A stretch of DNA of 46,425 nt from Chalciporus piperatus (Eukaryota; Basidiomycota; Agaricomycetes; Boletales; Boletaceae): positions 1-46,425 of the forward strand of contig JBBPTG010000194.1 in assembly GCA_038093975.1 (NCBI GenBank), read 5' to 3'. Under the pieces are notes generated by a model. That model worked only from the letters and a program-made list of their open reading frames with translations. It did no database searches and had not been told where the DNA came from. Positions within the stretch are counted from its first letter, which is position 1; each line of letters begins with the position of its first letter. Positions 1 through 10,320 of the stretch are shown here, in pieces. The translations under genes were made by a program, and so were the position numbers.

Positions 1-1616
1 GTTCTGCCTGTGCGATGTCGGTATCTCGCTGGGATGAGTTCGTGGTTACTGCATGCTACCTCACAAACCGCACCCCAGTTAAGTCACAGCTTAACCACAC
101 TCCATACGAGCGTTGGCACGGCCATCTCCCCGATCTGTCTCACTTGCGTGAGATTGGCTGCCGCGCATTCGTGCTGATTCAGAATCGTCATAACCCAAAG
201 GTTTTTGACCGCTCGGTGGAGTGTATTCTGGTCGGCTACTCGCTCGATTCCAAGGCTTACCGCTGTTTTCACCGTGCGACAGGCAAAGTAATTACTTCCT
301 ATCATGTCTCCTTCATAGAATCACATCAGCTGCATCACGACGCTGTTGGCCCTGCCACCCCCGTCGTGGCCGGTCCCAATCCAGTGATCCCATCGAGCCT
401 GCCCATTCAGCCTGAGGTCGCGCCATCGCCCACATCGTCGTCTCCTCCTGTTCCCTTGCGCAGGTCCCCGCGTCTTGCTACTCCCGCCGATAAACCAACC
501 GGTGCTGCCTTCGTCTCTGACGTACAGCGTGCCATCCTGGACGCTCTGGTCGCTTCCGACCCTGCCGTTGTCCTCCCAGCCCCCTTATCTGATGTTGACC
601 TGGACGACGTGCCTTGCCTTGTAGGCATCCCTGATGATGGTGATGACGACGACGGCATTTTCGTTGCCAGTGCCGCCGATTGGCCTGCCGACCCTCAGAC
701 CTATGGTGAGGCTATGGATTCCCCCTTTGCCGATGATTGGCGCAAGGCGTTGCAGGAAGAATTTGCCTCCCTACGCGAATTAGGCGTCTACAAGCTTATT
801 CCCCGGTCCGAAGTCCCTTCAGGTCGTCGCATTATGAAGGGTAAGCCAGTCTTCAAGCTTAAACGCGACGAGAATGGTGCCCCTGCGTGTTTCAAAGCTC
901 GTTACGTCTGCCGCGGTTTTAGCGCCGTATACGGACAGGACTACACTAAGACTACATCGCCTACTGCACGCCTGGAGTCCTTCCGCGTGCTCGCACATCT
1001 CGGAGCCGCCCTGGACTGGGAGATCGAGCAACTTGATATCAAGACTGCCTTCCTTAACGGTGTTCTCTCTGACGACGAAGCATGCTTCATGGAGCAGCCT
1101 GAAGGCTTTGTGGAACCAGGCAAGGAGGACTACGTATGGCAGTTGCAAAAGGGTTTGTACGGCATGAAACAGGGTGGGCGCGTTTGGAACAAGACCCTGC
1201 ACTCCCAGATGGTCGCCTGGGGCTTTACCCGTCTCGAATGCGAGTACTGCGTCTATTTCCGCCGCGACGACACCGGGATCGTAATACTCGCTGTCCATGT
1301 CGATGATTTCTTCATGCTCGGTGATTCCCCTCGCGCCCTGACCGCCTTTAAACAACAACTTCGCACTCGTTGGCAGTTTAGTGACCAGGGAGAAGCCAAG
1401 TTTTGCGTTGGCATTGCCATCGAACATGATCGTGCACATCGGACCATATCCCTCTCCCAGACTGCGTTGATCGATCGTGTTATCTCTCAATTCGGTCTCT
1501 CCGACGCCCATCCTGTTTCTATCCCTATGGACCCTGGTCTTCGCTTGTCTCGTAGACCCAAGGCAGCATCGGCCGCCGAACGGGATATGATGGCGCGCAC
1601 TCCTTACAAGAACCTG
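1..1616 (+). pseudogene. copia-1 polyprotein, 5'-truncated by window edge, split at 1616
   Basis: Ty1/copia Pol fragment. The open frame enters from the left edge in the integrase C-terminal part (TPYERWHG near residue 30 and the downstream GYSLDSKAYR block), then a proline/serine-rich linker, then reverse transcriptase from about residue 235. RT landmarks are WRKALQEEF, RYVCRGFS, LDIKTAFLNG, LYGMKQ and the catalytic AVHVDDFF block near residue 425. The frame is intact up to codons for PYKNL, where a foreign segment begins; in-frame continuation with VGSLMYLAIGTRPDIAY resumes at 4971. The last residues encoded past 1616 belong to the inserted element. Integrase core, protease and gag lie outside the window. 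Assignment to copia is certain from domain order INT-RT-RNase H. Confidence 0.93.
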
Positions 1617-1639
1617 CATCAGCAAGACTGCAAAAAGTC

Positions 1640-2575
1640 TGAAGTTACTGGAATGACTGGATCAGTTAAATCAGTAGTCCAGTGGCCCAGTAACAAGTAA
1701 TTTCAGTCGTTTCAGTAGTTTCAGTAACCTAGTCACCCAGTCATCAAGTAGTTTCAGTAGTCTCAGTAACCCAGTGGCCTAGTGGCCCAGTCATCCAGTC
1801 ATTTCAGTAGCTTCAGTAGCTCAGTCATTCAGTCATCCAGTAGTCTCAGTAGTCTCAGTCATCCAGCAGCCCAGTCATCCAGTCATCCAGTCATTTCAGT
1901 AGTCCCAGTAGCTCAGTCATCCAGTCATTCAGTCATTCCAGTGGTCTCATTAGTCCAGTGGCCAAGTGTTCCAGTTATCCAGTAGTTCCAGTAACCCAGC
2001 AGCCCAGTCATCAAGTCATCCAGTTACTTCAGTAGTCTCAGTAGCCCAGTCATTCAGTCATTCAGTCATCCAGTAGTTCCAGTAACCCAGCATCCCAGTC
2101 ATCAAGTCATCTAGTAGTTCCAGTAACCCAGCAGCCCAGTCATCCAATCATCCAGTCACTTCAGTAGTCTCAGTAGCTCAGTAGCCCAGTGTTCCAGTCA
2201 TCCAGACATCTCAGTAGCCTAGTAGCCCAGTTTCCCAGTCATGTAGTCATCTCAGCAGCCTAGTAGCCCAGTGCCCTAGTTATCCAGCAATCCAGTTGTC
2301 TCATTACTCCAGCCATCCAGTATTCCAGTATTCCAGTAATCTAGTCACTCAGTGGTCCAGTAATCCAGTCACTCCAGTCACCCCAGTCACACAAGTCACA
2401 CAAGTCACTCCAGTAATCCAGTCACCTCAGTAATCCAGTCACTCCAGTAATCCAGTCACCCTGTGGTCCAGTAAACCAGTCACTTCAGTCACACCAGTCA
2501 TACCAGTTATCCAGTTACCCAGCCCTCAGCTCACCCAATCACTCCAGTACTACTCAGTCATCTAATAGAGTCATT
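1640..2575 (+). repeat. Left subterminal CAGTCATCCAGTAGTCTCAGTAG-type array
   Basis: About 0.9 kb built from short degenerate words such as CCAGTCATCCAGT, TTCAGTAGTCTCAGTAG and AGTAACCCAGCAGCCCAG. Small open frames here (for example 1782-1985) only translate the repeat. The same words occur in reverse complement at 4395-4935, so the two arrays can pair. In CACTA-type elements such arrays are transposase-binding regions; that role is an inference here. Confidence 0.85.
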
Positions 2576-2639
2576 CTAATTAGTGACATTTTATAATCAT
2601 TCATAGGATGGATTATAGCTAAAGTCCACAAAAATGTGT

Positions 2640-3330
2640 ACTAAAAGTGTAGTTAACAATGTGGGAAAGGGTATTAGGATTGAGTGTAGTGAAGTGTACA
2701 AAAAAGCGTAGTAAAAGTGTAGTTACAAGTGTGGGAAAGTATAGCTAGATTGAGTGAGCAAAGTGTACAAAAAAAGTGTAGTAAAAGTGTAGTAAAAGTG
2801 TGGGAAAGTGTAGCTAGATTGAGTGTAGCTAAAGTGTACAAAAAAGCGTAGTAAAAGTGTAGTCAAGAGTGTGGGAAAGTATAGCTAGATTGAGTGTAGC
2901 AAAAGTGTACAAAAAAGCGTAGTAAAAGTGTAGTGAAATGTGTGGGAAAGTGTGTAGTGATAGAGTGTAGCTAAAGTGGACAAAAAAGCGTACTAAAAGT
3001 GTAGTTACAAGTGTAGTGATTGAGTGTAGCAAAGTGTAACAAAAAAGCGTAGTAAAACTTGAATCAAATGTGTAGGAAAGTGTAGCTAGATTGAGTGTAG
3101 CAAAAGTGTACAAAAAAGCGTAGTAAATGTGTAATTACAAGTGTGGGAAAGTATGGCTAGATTGAGTGTAGCAAAAGTGTACAAAAAGCGCAGTAAGTGT
3201 GTAGTTAAAAGGGTAGCAAAGTATGTGGAGATCAAACCTATTGAAAGTGTACAAAAAAGCATACACAAGTGTACAAAAAATATGGTAGCTATCTAGTGTA
3301 GGAGATCCTAATAAAGTGTAGCTACATTTC
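2640..3330. repeat. AT-rich tandem array, about 70-bp unit
   Basis: About nine units, each carrying AGTGTACAAAAAAGCGTAG, AAAAGTGTAGTTACAAG, TGTGGGAAAGT and AGCTAGATTGAGTGTAGC. Starts of the GTGTACAAAAAA word recur near 2695, 2763, 2835, 2907, 2973, 3036, 3107, 3178 and 3249. The repeats abut with no unique spacers, so this is a minisatellite and not a CRISPR. A diverged piece with the same words is found at about 11870-11925. Confidence 0.85.
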
Positions 3331-3439
3331 CCTAATGCTCGGACTTGACAAAAAATCCGCGCGAAAAAGTCACGTGACCATGTTGAATTTGCCGCGCCAC
3401 CTCTTCGACTCTCTCTCACCACTACACCACCTCAACAAC

Positions 3440-4215
3440 AGCAAAACGGCCGGCGAGTGCTCAAAAGCCCCGCCGGCATCGCCAGGTGAGTGAAAACTCG
3501 CTCACCACCACATCCGCTCACCTCGCAAACAGCCTGCTGCCACCTACCACCTCACTCTCGACACGAAAACGACGAAAATGCGAAAACGCGGCCGGCGTGG
3601 GCTCAACAGCCCCGCCGGCTTCACGAGGTGAGTGATAAGCCACCCGCTCACCCCGCAAACAGCCGCTTGCACTGCTCGGCCCACTACCACCTACCACACC
3701 ACTCTCGACACGAAAACGACGAAAACGCGAAAACGCGGCCGGCGAGGGCTCAACAGCCCCGCCGGCAGCACACGGTGTGTTCTTCCTCACCCACCACCAC
3801 CACCTCTCATCTCGTACAGAGCCGCTCGGGCTGTACGAACCACCACCACCTCCAAACCCTCAAACAACCTCGACCTCGAACTCGATGGCCGGCGTGGGCT
3901 CAACAGCCCCGCCGGCAGCACATGGTGTGTTTTTCCTCACCCACCACCATCCTCTCTCACCTCGTACAGAGCCGCTCGGGCTGTCTCCCCCCCACCACCT
4001 CACTCCCTCAAACTCGATCGTAAAAAAACGGCCGGCGTGGGCTCAGCAGCCCCGCCGGCATCACGAGGTTCGTGTTTCCTCACCCATCACCTCATCCACT
4101 CACTTCAACGACAGCCGCTTGGGTTGTCTCCCCCCCACCACCTCCCACCTTCAACCTCGACACCAACACATGGCCGGCGCGGGATCAACAGCCCCGCTGG
4201 CTTCAGAGGTTTGTG
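3440..4215. repeat. GC-rich tandem array, about 145-bp unit with hairpin core
   Basis: Six units whose core reads GGCCGGCGTGGGCTCAACAG followed by CCCCGCCGGC, at about 3449, 3588, 3735, 3886, 4029 and 4169. The core can fold on itself (GCCGGCG against CGCCGGC with inner GGCT/AGCC). Spacers contain CCACCACC and CGCTCGGGCTGT words shared between units. Overlapping open frames at 3490-4283 in all three plus frames are products of this low-complexity sequence and I do not call them genes. Confidence 0.85.
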
Positions 4216-4394
4216 TTTATTTGTTGACTAACACACCTACTCACCTCGTACATAGCTGCTCGTGTTGCATGGCACTTCATTAACTAGTAACTATTGTACC
4301 ACAATACATGTAATAGTTAGACATAATATATTTCGCATTTTCTGAACTGTCATAAGGTGTGAATTAATCATAAGATATAGTGAACTAGTAATTG

Positions 4395-4935
4395 GGACTG
4401 GGTGACTGGATTACTGGGTGACTGGATTACTGAGGTGACTGGGTGACTGGATTACTGAGGTGACTGGATTACTGAGGTGACTGGAAGTGACTGGTGACTG
4501 GGTTACTGGTGTGACTTGTGTGACTGGAGTGACTGGAGTGACTAGATTACTGGATTACTGAGTGACTGGATTACTGAAATGACTGGATGACTGAATGGCT
4601 GGATGACTGGACTACTGAGACTACTGGATTACTGGACCACTGAGTGACTAGATTGCTGGAATACTGGAATACTGGATGGCTGGAGTAATGAGACAACTGG
4701 ATTGCTGGATAACTAGGGCACTGGGCTACTAGGCTGCTGAGATGACTACATGACTGGGAAACTGGGCTACTAGGCTACTGAGATAACTGGATGACTGGAA
4801 CACTGGGCTACTGAGCTACTGAGACTACTGAAGTGACTGGGCTAATGAACCAATGAGATTACTGAAATGACTGACTGACTGGATGACTGGGCAACTGAGC
4901 AACTGGTGTACTGGTTTAACTGATCCAGTCATTCC
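4395..4935 (-). repeat. Right subterminal array, inverted copy of the left one
   Basis: Words such as GACTGGATTACTGAGGTGAC, ACTGGGCTACTAGGCTACTG and GAGACTACTGG are reverse complements of the left array. The stretch 4216-4394 before it is unique AT-rich sequence in which I see nothing. Confidence 0.85.
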
Positions 4936-4970
4936 AGTAACTTCAGACTTTTTGCAGTGTTGCTGATGTG

Positions 4971-5627
4971 GTCGGCTCTCTCATGTATCTCGCCATAGGT
5001 ACTCGCCCCGACATTGCATATGCCGTCAACCAGCTTTGCCGATACCTTGACTGCTATGGCCAAGCTCACTGGGAAGCCGCTAAGCGTGTCGTACGCTATC
5101 TCAAAGGCACTCGCGACCTTCGTCTGGTCCTCGGTGGTGACCACGTCGCTCGCCTTCTCGGCTTCACCGACAGCGACTTTGCTATGTGTACCGATACGCG
5201 CCGCTCCGTCAGCGGCTATTGTTTCAGTCTTGGTTCGGGCGCCGTGACATGGCGCTCTCGTCAGCAACGGATCGTTACCCTCTCCACATGCGAGGCAGAA
5301 TTCGTCGCTGCCTCCGAGGCATCGCAGGAACTGGTGTGGCTTCGCCAACTTTTGGCGGGGATCGGGTTTCGTCAGCCCACTGCGTCTCCACTCTTATGCG
5401 ATAACGACGGCGCGGTTGTCCTAACCGAGGATCCAAGCTTCCACGGCCGTGTCAAACATATAGACCTGCGATACATGTACATCCGCGAACGCGTCAGCCT
5501 CGGTCAGCTGAAGCTTCATCGCGTACAATCGGCGGATAACCTCGCCGACGCTTTCACTAAGGCCCTTCCCCGCAGTGCTTTCGTGCGTCTTCGCGATCAC
5601 ATGGGTCTTTATCGGCCTCCAGCGTGA
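4971..5627 (+). pseudogene. copia-1 polyprotein, RT C-terminus and RNase H
   Basis: Continuation of the copia-1 Pol frame after the inserted element. VGSLMYLAIGTRPDIAYAV opens it, followed by the Ty1-type RNase H: TDSDFAMCTDTRRSVSGYCF, STCEAEFVAASEA, CDNDGAVVL, KHIDLRYMYIRE and the terminal NLADAFTKALPRSAF. The stop is at 5625-5627. No frameshift or premature stop was seen, so the element was probably young when the DNA element split it. A purine-rich stretch and the 3' LTR follow. Confidence 0.93.
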
Positions 5628-5766
5628 GGGGGAGCATAAGGCGATGTTCATTTTCTCTTTATTTTCTATTCATTTCTCGTCCGTTTATACTATTCATCAT
5701 ATATCTTTCCAGTACCAATACCCTTCCCTTTTCACGAGTTTTCACGCTTCCTTCATCGAGGGGGAG

Positions 5767-5917
5767 TGTTGGCGCACGCGCGATCGATGTTATTCAGCAT
5801 TCCAACTCGATAGTATTAAATACTCGACCTAGTTCGCACCCGCTCTCTTTCCTCATCCATCTGGTTGAGGAACCGAGCGGGTGAGTATCTTATCATCTTC
5901 GTATCGTATATCAGACA
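5767..5917 (+). repeat. copia-1 3' LTR (right border uncertain)
   Basis: The purine tract GAGGGGGAG is followed directly by TGTTGGCGCACG, the usual polypurine tract/LTR border. The LTR would end near TATCAGACA at 5917; another CA end at 5924 is possible. It contains an imperfect hairpin, CCCGCTCTCTTTCCTC against GAGGAACCGAGCGGG. The upstream LTR is outside the window, so the border cannot be proved by comparison. Confidence 0.6.
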
Positions 5918-5995
5918 CTGATCAGTACTAGTTGACGTGTCCTAGGTACTTAATATATCCATCTGGTTGAGGAACCGAGCGGTTGACGTGTCCTA
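5856..5995. repeat. Two interleaved direct duplications at the LTR/Ty3 junction
   Basis: A 25-bp block (TCCATCTGGTTGAGGAACCG plus AGCGG) occurs at 5856 and again about 100 bp later. A 15-bp block GTTGACGTGTCCTAG occurs at 5931 and 5982. In the second copy the two blocks are adjacent. This looks like a rearranged junction between the copia-1 LTR and the gag-like region. Confidence 0.7.
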
Positions 5996-6997
5996 GTCTT
6001 AACAAATACCACCGGTCTCCCATTAAACTCCGCTGGATGGCCGATCTTGCAGGAAGATCTAGACGCCCCCACGCATATTGCCGCTACTCCCACGGTCAGA
6101 GTTCTACCCATTGAACTACCACTCACCGCCCATCGTCTTCGCGACGAGTTGATGGATAATGCCGTTATGGATCGCATGTCCCAATTCTTGCTAGACTCAC
6201 GACTCTCGGTACCCATCGGAGCCCACCTTGATCTGGGGTCACCCCTCTTCGCCCTTTACCGCGCCTACCTGCAAGCATCCCGTCTCGCCAATCTTCCTCC
6301 TTCCCTGACGACGGTTCACCAAGCTCATTCAGAAGCTGCTTCCATCCGCAATATCCACGGTGATTTAATTACCAACCTCAGCATTGCTCTCTACGAGCTA
6401 CGGATGCCGGAGTTTCTGGACGACCTAGACCGTTACCTCAGAGAGTCCGCCTCTGCGGCTCAATCCCCCATCCCTGTCATCGGAGTTTCTACCTCATCTC
6501 TCCCCTCGTCGACGCCTTCCGCATCTAGCTCCCCTTTGAACGATGAAGAAGAGGCAGTGTTCTTTCGTGCAGAACGCAACCATATTACCTCGCAACGACA
6601 ACGGACTGGCACCATACCTCTATCCACCTCACATCCCCAGTACCATGACGCCTGCTTCGTATGTCACAGACTGGGCCATATACGTATCCACTGTCCCGTA
6701 TACCAGTGTCCCACGTGCTTCCGCTGGGCACCCGGTCACATTCAAGGTCGTTGCCCACTTAGGCGTGGGCAGAGACATACAACCACGCCACCTGTTGCGC
6801 CCTCTTCCCGTTCCCGCCGATCAACGAATACCAATCGAGCTGCTCGACGCCCCCCTCCACTCTATACCCGTATCTCGGGTGAGACTTATTCACGCGACGA
6901 CGACGACGCCACTCTCTATGACGGAGATGATCCGACCGACGATGTCGGATATGCAAACATGACCGGTTCTCCTGGACATTACGGGTTAAATATTTGA
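5987..6997 (+). CDS. Zinc-knuckle gag-like ORF just upstream of a Ty3-type LTR
   Basis: Open frame of about 335 codons; upstream stop at 5984, first ATG in frame only near 6152, so the N-terminus is probably missing. The N-terminal two thirds are helical without a motif I recognise. Near the C-terminus there are two knuckles: CFVCHRLGHIRIHC (C-X2-C-X4-H-X4-C) and CPTCFRWAPGHIQGRC (C-X2-C-X6-H-X4-C), then an arginine-rich patch and an acidic tail. The ORF ends 45 bp before the LTR. Nucleic-acid binding as a Gag-like protein is inferred. No protease, RT or integrase lies between it and the LTR, which suggests a non-autonomous or deleted element. Confidence 0.65.
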   Translation, partial: RVLVLTNTTGLPLNSAGWPILQEDLDAPTHIAATPTVRVLPIELPLTAHRLRDELMDNAVMDRMSQFLLDSRLSVPIGAHLDLGSPLFALYRAYLQASRLANLPPSLTTVHQAHSEAASIRNIHGDLITNLSIALYELRMPEFLDDLDRYLRESASAAQSPIPVIGVSTSSLPSSTPSASSSPLNDEEEAVFFRAERNHITSQRQRTGTIPLSTSHPQYHDACFVCHRLGHIRIHCPVYQCPTCFRWAPGHIQGRCPLRRGQRHTTTPPVAPSSRSRRSTNTNRAARRPPPLYTRISGETYSRDDDDATLYDGDDPTDDVGYANMTGSPGHYGLNI

Positions 6998-7042
6998 CTA
7001 GTTTTTATCTTCGTCGATGACTTGATTCTAATACGGGGGTAA

Positions 7043-7510
7043 TGTTACGATCATTCATTCTTTCCTTTCTCATTACCTTGTACTAAGTCCTAGTCGCTGG
7101 TTCGAGTCCTGCCTAGGCCTCTTATTTCTTGCTTGCTTTAGTCAGCGGATGTTCTTCGATGTTCTTTCACATTCCATACTTCGTCATCGCTGATTCGTAC
7201 TCTTACCAAGCATGACTCATTCCTATTCGTCATAGCTTGTTCTTACACATTCCAACCGGTTCCATGCCTGCCCTTAACTCGTTTCTCTACTTATATAAAC
7301 CCTCGAGTTTCTCCTGTAACCTTAACTTAGACCTACGCAATCTAAGCTTGGTCATTCCTCGCTTCCTTGAACCCTCTGAGAGTCACCGTCCCACTCTTGA
7401 GTGGACGCTAGGCCTTAACGTGGACATCCCATCGTTAGGCTACTTTGAAACCCTTGTCTTTGACTAGGCTTTTGTGTCTACGCTTTGACCTACCCGGTAC
7501 AAGCGTAACA
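7043..7510 (+). repeat. Ty3-type LTR (TGTTACGATC...GCGTAACA)
   Basis: The purine run ACGGGGGTAA precedes TGTTACGATC, and the end is TACCCGGTACAAGCGTAACA. Termini match those of the solo LTR at 37862-38586, and the inner CTCTTGAGTG...GGACATCCCA block is shared, so the two belong to related families. The strand is set by the purine tract on the left. Confidence 0.8.
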
Positions 7511-7743
7511 ACCTTCGTGTTCAGCGTTTCCGACCCTGCGATGACCCATCCACCTTGTTCCGGTCCCTAGCCATATTGCAACCCCAATTTGTTTGATTGA
7601 TTTATTGCTGTCTACTAATCGCTTCACCCCGGTGTTTGTAGGCTTCACCTATTTATGGTGGCACTCGACCACAAATCCCCTCGTCCTTAGAACGCTAGCA
7701 TCCGTTGACAGCACGGGCAGAGCAACCACAGCCCATTTCTAAC

Positions 7744-10088
7744 ATGTCCCGAGTTTTAGATGAGCTTCCTCAGGCTCTCCTTCAGCCCACTGAATCTACT
7801 CGTGGTCGTGTACGTCGTCCAAGCGAGAAGGTCCAAGCCCAATTGGGTAGGCCGATATGTTTTTTTTCGTGAAAGCTTCTCTCACTGCCGTGGCAGAAGA
7901 ACATCGACAGGAAAAGAAAGCTTCTGAAGTGCAAGCTCTCGCGAAGACGAAGCGTCGCGAGGAATTGGCCCTCAAGCGCGACCAAGCTAGCAAGGCCGCG
8001 AAACAGGACCCCATCAAGGCTTCCAAGAAGACGGGACGTGTCGACGCAACATGTTCTACCCTGCCGCTCGCTCCAGACAATGCAGTATTTCCCCCCCTTC
8101 GTTTGCTCGCTTCCAATGTTGATTTTTTTTTGTGTACAGTTCTCATCCAGATCGGTGCAAAGTCCCAATGCTAACCCTCGAGCGGCCCTCCCCCTGCAGC
8201 TGGTTTCCCGCAAGGCTTGCGTTCCACCCGTTGCGCCGCTGACACCCGCAATGTCCGTCAACCCCAGCCCTAAGCCTAGCCCCAAGCCAAAGATACATTT
8301 TCTCTATCAATAGTTTTCTTCGAGTTCTATCTCACTTGTTCACTGACAGGCCACCGGGATGCTTCCCGCGCGTACGCGAGTCCTCACGCCAGCCCAATTG
8401 ACTAAGTTACAGCAACTCAAAGGGACGCCGCTCAAAGGGACTACGCTGACGCCACTCAAAGGGACTACTACGCTGCTGCCGAAGAACCCCCAACATCCCG
8501 CTAATCGCAAACGGGTTGACAAGCGCCAAGCCACACCTATCTATCACGAGTAAGTACTAAGTCAACCTTCAACGAGGACGCGCTTGACTTCGTTACTAGA
8601 GAATTGGCTGACGACGACATGGAGTTCAGTACCGAAGCTGAGGCCGCTCTTAGCCTCGATGCCGAGGAAGTGCCGAGGAAACGTGCGCGTCACGCAGTGC
8701 TTCCCAGCGACGATGATGAGAATGATACAGTGATGTCTCATGTGAAGTCTGAGGACACACAGAGCATCTCTTCTGCTCTGAGTCTGGGAACACTCACGGA
8801 CGGCACCACTGCATCATCAGCTGTGACTGGTAGAACCAAATCGGGAGGCACAAAGGGTCGTCCCAAGGCAGGGGACTATGACACAGCCACGCGCGCTGTC
8901 CTCCAGACTGCGATCGAGCTGTACTGCTCGATCTTACTAACTGATGATCCGTTTCCAAGCTCGGTTCAGGAACACAAATGGGCCGAGTTCGCATGGACCC
9001 TTGCATGTGGTCACCACAAAGTCAATGTCGCGCAGAATCCGGCGTTATTGAAGCTGGTAAGTGTTCGTTGTTTGTCACTCGTCACATGTGACACATTTCC
9101 GAGGCAGATTACCGCGCGCAGCTCGCATATCCGAGGACAATTCAAGTCGAAGGCGCGCATCATCATCAAATCAACATTCGGTTTCGAAACAAGTGCTGAC
9201 AAGGCCGTGCAAGAGAACAACCGGGCGCTCGTCGTTGAGCTCAAGAAGTGCAAGGCATTCATTTATCGTGTAAGTTCTCTCCGTGATTCTTTGTAAGTCT
9301 GCTCACGTGCCGCGAAGACTCGCGGTGCTTCTATCGATGAACATACAGGAATTTATACCAACCCGGCAATTCAACAAGTCATCAACGAAGTTTTATTCAA
9401 GAATGCTCGTGATGACGGCCTTCGTTGGGCCAAGTATTACTCGCCATTTCCCCGTGTCGGCTTCGCTCTCACACTTACAGCAGTAAGTTCTTTCATTGTT
9501 AGTTCAATCAGACTAATCATTGCCCACAGATCAAGTGCGCAATCGACGAATGGACTTCCGGTAAACGCGAAGGGATCGCGTTCAAGGAGGAAGACTACGC
9601 CGACGTGTTTATAAGCCATGACCAGTCTCTATTCGATTTCGGGAAATCAACATCAAAGTACAAACTCCTCCCTACTCTAATGAAGCAAGTGTTCATGAAC
9701 GGACGGTATGTATTTATGAAGTGTCCGGCAAGTGTACTGATTCGTCAATGACAGTGTTAATGCCGGAGTCGAGACAGTGACAGCGAGCGAGGAAAAGAAG
9801 GCCGTCCCGAACCGTGCGTTCGCGAATGCTATTCGCGAATATCGGCAGTTGAATGGCATGGCGGAAACTGCTGATGACGAAGATGAGCAGGAGCCTGAGG
9901 ATCGTGAAGATGACTCGGAGGAGGAGGATCAGGCCACTGTCGAGGATGATGATCAGGCCACTGTCGAGGATGATGATCAGGAACAGGTCGAGTACTATAT
10001 GGAGGATGGCGAGGGTGGGGGCATGGAGGATGATCAGGGAGAGTATCAGGCTGAGTATGTGGAAGATGCCGAGGATGCAGAGGATTAG
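7744..10088 (+). CDS. DUF6532-family protein, about nine exons
   Basis: A multi-exon gene of an expanded agaricomycete family of unknown function. Well-supported exons: 7744-7846, 7897 to about 8035, 8600-9056, 9108-9269, 9318-9482, 9530-9705 and 9755-10088. Exons about 8142-8290 and 8350-8549 are less certain because their donors are weak. Introns are 47-51 nt and keep frame. The N-terminal half is basic and low-complexity (KKTGR, SPKPSPKPK, repeated LKGT) with an acidic DDDEND patch. The family core runs from TATRAVLQTAIELYCSILL through WAEFAWTLACG, RSSHIRGQFKSKAR, GIYTNPAIQQVINEVLF, FALTLTAIKCAIDEW to YKLLPTLMKQVF. The C-tail is very acidic with a direct duplication (DQATVEDD twice). No stop or frameshift was seen in the core, so it may be functional. 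The family name comes from memory of its conserved blocks. Confidence 0.82.
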
Positions 10089-10320
10089 CCTGACGAAAAT
10101 ACTGATATGTAGATCTTTATTGTGATGTCAGGGTTATTGTCTATAAAGTCAATGTCGTGCTATTTTCTGCATTGGTTCCCTAACATGTGCTATATTGTAT
10201 ATGTTGGCATTAGCAGCTACTATATTGCTCGACAGAGCAAACAGATCCCCAAGCTATGTAGCTATCTGTAGACATTGGGGCTGTTATGTAGATCATGTAG
10301 TTGGGGGAAGCCGACAGTTG
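10089..10320. other. Intergenic, 3' flank of DUF6532 gene
   Basis: AT-rich, with short TATATTG/CTATGTAG words. I see no gene or clear terminator here. Confidence 0.5.

Larger units (their letters stand above)
1617..4968. mobile_element. Foldback-like non-autonomous DNA element inserted in copia-1 RT
   Basis: The two ends are inverted copies of each other for about 54 bp. The left begins CATCAGCAAGACTGCAAAAA; the right end is its reverse complement with one mismatch seen. Excision restores the copia-1 reading frame (aacctg + gtcggc) if a 2-bp TG is the target duplication (1615-1616 and 4969-4970). The interior has no credible gene. It has three repeat domains: long inverted subterminal arrays of CCAGT-type words, an AT-rich 70-bp tandem array and a GC-rich 145-bp array. 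Long subterminal arrays and a 2-3-bp duplication resemble CACTA/EnSpm (CMC) elements, and an internal CACTGCAAAAA word in the right terminus fits that, but the superfamily is inferred. No transposase is present, so it would need help in trans. Confidence 0.85.

Noticed and set aside
819..1625. Long minus-strand frame (268 codons)
   Set aside because: Antisense to the copia-1 reverse transcriptase; no motif, and the plus frame is clearly coding.
2640..3330. Regular repeat spacing resembling a CRISPR array
   Set aside because: Units abut without unique spacers and the genome is eukaryotic; it is a minisatellite in a transposon.
3490..4283. Overlapping Pro/Thr/Ser-rich plus-strand frames
   Set aside because: Translate the GC-rich 145-bp tandem array in several frames equally; no codon preference.
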